Shown here: in pieces, positions 58,381 through 64,000 of the stretch | Position numbering within the stretch: the first letter of the stretch is position 1 | How the letters are laid out: every line of letters begins with the position of its first letter | Origin: Brachionus manjavacas | Lineage: Eukaryota > Rotifera > Eurotatoria > Ploima > Brachionidae | DNA: 64,000 bases | NCBI GenBank assembly: GCA_019054805.1 | Contig: JAHQIY010000053.1 | Span: forward strand, 47,143-111,142 | Reading direction: 5' to 3' | Translations under genes and position numbers: made by a program | The notes under the pieces: generated by a model | What the model saw: only the letters and a program-made list of their open reading frames with translations | The model's database searches: none | Told to the model about the DNA's origin: nothing

Positions 58381-61300
58381 GATAATAAATAATAAAATGT
58401 TTAATCTAAACAAAATTTTTAAAAAATATTTTCTTTTTGTTGTGACATTTCATTTCTGACGAAAATATTTTTCTGTTTCCTAGCCTGAACATTTTGTACT
58501 GGCACTAAAATGTGCGTGTACGAAAAGTCCCCCTCCTATTTTTTCATCCGAGACTAGGGACCGGCAATGGTGTGATTTGACTCAACAATCTGCCTGTTCA
58601 TGTATGGGATGTTCATCATAAACAGCGCAACTCATCCGAGCACTTAAAGGCTGCGAACTCGGCAACTATTTAGACTAACTTGGAACCACTGGAAACCAAG
58701 CGTATCTATAGATGGATACAAGCATATCCAAAAAAAGATGCGCCTTTTTTCGCTAAGTACTAAGGGTCTGCCAGAACCGTCGTCAGCTCTTGCTTGTAAG
58801 CCTCCTTGCCGCGGCCGCTAGGCATCTTACTCTTCTGCCGCCCCTCCTCGAACTTATCCGGAGTTGTCTACAAACCTTAGGTAGAGTTAACAGTTTAGGT
58901 TTTGATTTTTCGAAAATTTGATTTTTGGCTTTGTTTGACTATTTCTGAAAAAATAAAATAATCAAAAGAAGAGAAATCTGAACAGAATGAAAGTTCTCTT
59001 CCGAGAAAAACAAAAATAAAAAATGGAATAATAAATATTAAAATGTTTAATCTAAACAAAATTTTTAAAAAATATTTTCTTTTGTTAAGGTAACATTTCA
59101 GCTCTGACAAATATTTTTGTTTTCCCTAGCCTGAACATTTTGTACTGACACCAAGTGTGCGTGTATGAAAAGTCTCCCTCCCATTTTTCGTCCGGACTTG
59201 GGACCGGCAACAGTATTATGTTACGACTCCAACAATCTGCCGACAAAAGACACTATGGGGACGTTCATCATAAGCGGCGCCGCTCATCCGAGCGCTTAAA
59301 GGCTGCGAACTCGGCAACTATTTAGACTGGCTTGGGACAAACCAAGCGTATCTATAGATGAATGCAAGCATATCCAAAAAGAGATAACTTTACTTTTTCG
59401 CTAAGGCTAAGGGTCTGCCGAACACGTCATCAGCTCTTGCTTGTAAGCCTCCTTGCCCCGGCCGCGATAGGCCCGCGCATCTTCGCCGCCGATACTCATT
59501 TTCACATAAACCGGGACTTGGGACCCGTACCAAACCAGGATTAACACAGTTTGGGATTTTTGATTTTTCGAAAATTTGATTTTCTTTATTTATTTATTTC
59601 TGAAAAAAGAAGGCAATCAAAAGAAGAAAATCTGAATTAGAATGAAAGTTCTCTTCCGAGAAAAACAGAAATAAAAAATGGAGATAATAAATAATAAAAT
59701 GTTTAATCCCAAAATAAAATTTTTATAAATATTTTCTTTTGTTAAAATGACATTTCAGCTTCTGACAAATATTTTACTGTTTCCTAGCCTGAACATTTTG
59801 TACTGACACCAAGTAACCATGTATGCTCAATCTCCCTCCCATTTTTTCGTCCGGACTTAGGACGCGAAATAATATGGTTACGACTCTACAATCTGCCGAC
59901 AAAGTTACTATGGGACGTTCATCATAAACAATATATCATCCGAGCGCCAAAATTTGCGGAATCGGCAACTACTAGGCGAAAGCTGGGAACCACAAACCAA
60001 ACGTATCTATAGATGGATACAAGCATATCCAAAAAGGAATACTTTACGCACTAAGTACAAAGGGTCTGCCAGACACGTCATCAGCTCTTGCTTGTAAACC
60101 TCATGGCCCCTGCCACTAGGCATTTGTATAGTTTTTTTGTCTCTCGCCATTTTCTCATCCGGACTTGGGACCGGCCTTAGGTACAGTTAACAGGACAGGT
60201 TTTGGTGCGAAAATTTGATTTTCTTTATTTGACTATTTCCTGAAAAAATGCAATCAAAAGAAGAAAATCTGAATTAGAATGAAAGTTCTCTTCCGAGAAA
60301 AACAAAAATAAAAAATGAGATAATAAATAATAAAATGTTTAATCTAAGTAAAATTTTTATAAAATATTTTCAACGTTAAAATGACATTTCGAAACTCTGA
60401 TTTAAATATTTTTCTGTTTTCTAATACAGCATTTTGTACTGACACCAAATGTGCGATAACAAAAATCTCCCTCCGATTTTTTCATCCGAACTTGAGACCG
60501 GCAATGGTATAGTTTACGACTCAACAATACATGCCGACAAAGTTACTATGGGACGTTCATCGTAAACAGCGCCACTCATCCGAGCACTTAAAGGCTGCGG
60601 GCACTCGACCACGGCTATTTAGACTAGCTTGGAACCACAAACCAAGCGTATCTATAGATGGATACAAGCATATCCAAAAAGATACTTTACTTTTTCACTA
60701 AGCACTAAGGGTCTGCCGGAGCACGTCATCAGCTCCCGCTTGTAAACTGCACCAGACATATGCAAACATCTGCATCTTCGCCGCCCCTCCTCATTTTGTC
60801 AGACAGATGTACTTATATAGGTAGAATTTTGGCAGTTTAGGTTTTGATTTTTCGAACTGATTTTCTTTATTTGACTATTTCTGAAAATATAAAACTGTCA
60901 AAAGAAGAAAATCTGAATTAGAATGAGGATTCTCTTCCGAGAAAAACAAGAGTAAAAAGTGGAGATAATAAATAATAGAATGTTTAATCTAAATAAAATT
61001 TTTAAAAAATATTTTCTTTTTGTTAAAATGACATTTCGACTCTGACAAATACCTTTTCTGTTTCCTAGCCTGAAGCATTTTATTACTGACACCAAGGGTG
61101 TGCGTGTATGAAAAGTCTCCCTCCCATTTTTTCATCCGGACTTGGGGTCGGCAATGGTATCGTTACGACTCAATATCTGCCGACAAAGTTACTATGAGAT
61201 GTTCATCATAAACAGCGCCACTCATCCGAGCGCCAAAAGGCTGCGAACTCGGCAACTATTTAGACTGGCTTGGGAACCACCAAACCAAGCGTATCTATAG

Positions 61301-62826
61301 ATGAATACTGCTGCTGTCCAAAAAAAGAGAGTACTTTTTTCACTAAATTACTAAGGGTCTGCCAAATAACACTTCATCAGCTCTTGCTTGTAAGCCTCCT
61401 TGCCCCGGCCGCTAGGCATTTGACACCTCCACCGCCCCTATAAAGCACTACTCATCCGGTTTTAGACTTAATTAAGAATGGACAACATGACCGTTAATAG
61501 TAAATTGAAAAAGTTTACGCGATTTTTCGAAAATTTGATTTTCTTTATTTGACTGGTTTCTGAAAAAATAAAACAAGCAGAAGAAGAAAATCTGAGCCAA
61601 GACAGAAAGTTCTCTTCCGAGAAAAACAAATATAAAAAATGGAATAATAAATAATAAAATGTTTAATCTAAATAAAATTTTTAAAAAATATTTTCTTTGA
61701 CCAAAATGACATTTCGGCTCTGACAATAATTTTTCTGTTTCCTAACCTGAGCATTTTGTACTGACACTGTGTGCGTGTTTGAAAAGGCCCTCCCATTTTT
61801 CATCCGGACTTGGGACCGGCAATGGTATGGTTACGACTACGGCAATCTGCCGACAAAAGTTACTATGGGATGTTCATCATAAACAGCAAAAAGCATCAAA
61901 TCGCCCAAGGCGGGGCTTCGGCGCGACCTTTAGACTGGCTGAAAAACCGTATCACATAAGATGAATGCAAGAAACATAAGATACTTACTTTTCGCAAACG
62001 CAAGGGTCTGCCAGGCCCGTCATCGGCTCTTGCTGTAGCCTCGGCGCCCGCGCCATCTTCACCGCCCCCTCTCTCAGTTTAAGGTTTTGTTTTTCGAGAG
62101 CGTTTTTTTACGACTATTTCTGAAAATAAGAACAATCAAGAGAAATCTGAATTAGAATGAAAGTTACTAGGAAAACAAAAATAAAAAATGGAATAATAAA
62201 TAATAAGTGACAATCTAAATAAAATTTTAAAAAATATTTCTTTTATTAGAAAAAGCGACATTTCAGCTCCCGAACAAATATTTTTCTGTTTCCCTAGCCT
62301 GAACATTTTGTGACGACAAGTTGATAAGCGTGTATAGCTCCCGAAATAGTATATTTAAAGACCAACATTATGATAGTTACATGGGACATTCTCGAAACGG
62401 CACTCATCCGGCCACTTAAAGGCTTGAACTCGGCGGCTTAATTTAGACTAGCTTGGAACCACAAACCAAGCGTATCTATAGATAGATACAAGCATATCCA
62501 AAAAAAAAAGATAAAGCTACTTTTTTCACTAAGTACTAAGGGTCTGCCGAACACGTCATCAGCTTCTGCTTGTAAGCCTGCCTTGCCCCGGCCGCTAGAG
62601 CATCTGCATCTTCACCGCCCCTCATCCTTCCTCGGCGGACAGGACCGGCCCACTTTGTAGAGTTAGCAGTTTAGGGGCTGATTTTTCGAAAATTTGATTT
62701 TTCTTTATTAGCCCGTGCTTCTGAAAAAATAAAACAATCAATAGAAGAAAATCTGAATTAGAATGAAAGTTCTCTTCCGAGAAAAACTAAAAATAAAAAA
62801 TGGAATAATAAATAATAAAATGTTAT
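58381..62826 (-). repeat. Inverted, degraded satellite array (~7 units)
   Basis: Reverse complement of the composite monomer with ~640 bp periodicity (the CTCCCTCCCATTTTTTC landmark at about 59172, 59831, 60466, 61111). Compared with the near-identical forward units it is full of scattered substitutions, insertions and deletions. It ends at AATAAAATGTTATTTTGG, the complement of the junction at 52634. Confidence 0.9.
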
Positions 62827-64000
62827 TTTGGTAATTCAGAAAAGGAGTTTATATTTTCAGTTACTGATTATTTATTTCACCCTTTAGAATTTACTAAATG
62901 CCCTCTTGAATTTTATTACTTTTTTTCAAGAAGAGTTACAAAGGACATTCAGATGCATATTTGATCAAGTCATTTATTCCATTTTTTTTCTTTCTCGATC
63001 TCTTAATTTTGGACTAAGTTCTATCTATATCAAGTTTTTCCTGTATTTCTTGTATACTTTTTTGTTCATTTAGAAACTTTAATATTTATTTAAAATAAAG
63101 AGATAAGGCATGTCTATTAACATGCTCAGTAATGATTTACACTTTTATATGAATGGTTACCTGAAAAAAAGTAAAAAATAAAAAAGTTTTGAAAATTTAA
63201 TTAGGATTATTTTTTATTGAGAAATTTAGTTCGAATATGTCATATTTTGTATCCACTAATTATTAAAATTAAACGTTAAAAAATTGATGATCACTAAATT
63301 AAGCTTATTGACATTTTTTCCATAAAAAAACACAATTTTTAGACTAATTTAAGAATATTTGTATTTTCTAATAATAAAGTAAAAAAAGTAAATTGCCGAT
63401 GTGAATGCTGAATTTTAATTTTCTTATGGCAAATCGAAGTTGGAGATCAGGATCAAAAAGTCAAAATATAAAATGTAATATTTATTTTAATAATAGAGAA
63501 AATTATATTTTGCTTTTTAAAATATCCCTTTGAGTGAACTTAAATAAAGCTTTTTAAAGACAAAAAATTTAAAATTTTGTTGAAAGTGGAAATCGTCTTT
63601 AGAAGCTGTGTTTTTACAACTAATGTAATACACGTCTTTATTGGTAATTTTACATAGAAGTTCGTACCATAGGCTGGTCGTTTTAAGGCCTTACAACGTA
63701 TTGGGCAAGCGAAGTCTTTGATTGCTTGGTTAACGCTTAAACTTTTGGATGATTTTTTTAACTTAGGTCAAAAATAAAGGGATCGTTTTCTCAGACATTT
63801 TTTAAATAGATTTCAGTATTTCAATTTTTTGAGGAAATTTCAAGAGTTTTTTTTTTAATTGTTTATTTATTATTTAAATAGACTTTGAGTAATTAAACTC
63901 CTCTTAGCTTTTTTTCGTATATTAAAGAAAGTGAAACAGATATATAGTGATATCAAGTTAGGTTCACAATATTTAAAAACATACAGTTAGATATGGTTTT
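62827..64000 (-). repeat. Inverted third copy of the unique flank
   Basis: Reverse complement of 51480-52633 (and 17050-18205), running off the window. At diagnostic sites it shares some alleles with copy 1 and others with copy 2. Small indels are more frequent than between copies 1 and 2 but far fewer than in the adjacent inverted array. Confidence 0.92.

Noticed and set aside
61779..61964. Short ORFs in the inverted array (also 59362-59544, 60898-61095)
   Set aside because: Random frames in degraded satellite sequence.

Overview
This is an AT-rich metazoan nuclear window. It has an ADAM10-like (kuzbanian-type) membrane metalloprotease split by GT-AG introns (one only 58 bp), several non-LTR retrotransposon families, a Mutator-like DNA transposon and long satellite arrays. 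Nothing looks bacterial or organellar. A small invertebrate such as a rotifer would fit the base composition, short introns and transposon mix, but that is a weak inference.

Layout. (1) 1-18262: first copy of a large duplicated segment. It carries a CR1-like 3' fragment, a 2.1 kb non-LTR insertion, a foldback hairpin, three exons of ADAM10 on the minus strand, an RT relic, a nearly complete two-ORF non-LTR element (element A) split by a 2.75 kb MULE, tandem 3' relics of the same family, and a unique flank. (2) 18263-33863: about 24 head-to-tail copies of a ~643 bp composite satellite. (3) 33864-37770: a nearly full-length CR1-like element on the minus strand whose 3' tail abuts the satellite. 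(4) 37771-39227: single-copy DNA with two candidate terminal exons for the ADAM10 copy upstream of them. (5) 39228-52633: second copy of the segment, without the 2.1 kb non-LTR and the MULE, so it preserves both empty sites. (6) 52634-58120: a second satellite array. (7) 58121-58380: a scrambled turning point. (8) 58381-62826: the satellite in inverted orientation and strongly degraded. (9) 62827-64000: an inverted third copy of the flank.

The window is therefore a ~39.2 kb tandem unit (host gene segment, retroelements, satellite) followed by an inverted copy. The ADAM10 copies keep the zinc-binding catalytic motif, but each carries different lesions (a nonsense codon in copy 1, three single-base indels in copy 2), and no prodomain exons are visible in either. 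Element A carries premature stops shared by both copies, so it was dead before the duplication. The least ordinary features are the two-module satellite with a repeated 21 bp boundary motif, the ATGA ORF1/ORF2 overlap of element A, the MULE with its dated empty site, the foldback hairpin whose pairing is kept in both copies, and the inverted array, whose status (real palindrome or assembly artefact) needs raw reads.

All coordinates and identities were read by eye and boundaries may be off by a few bases.
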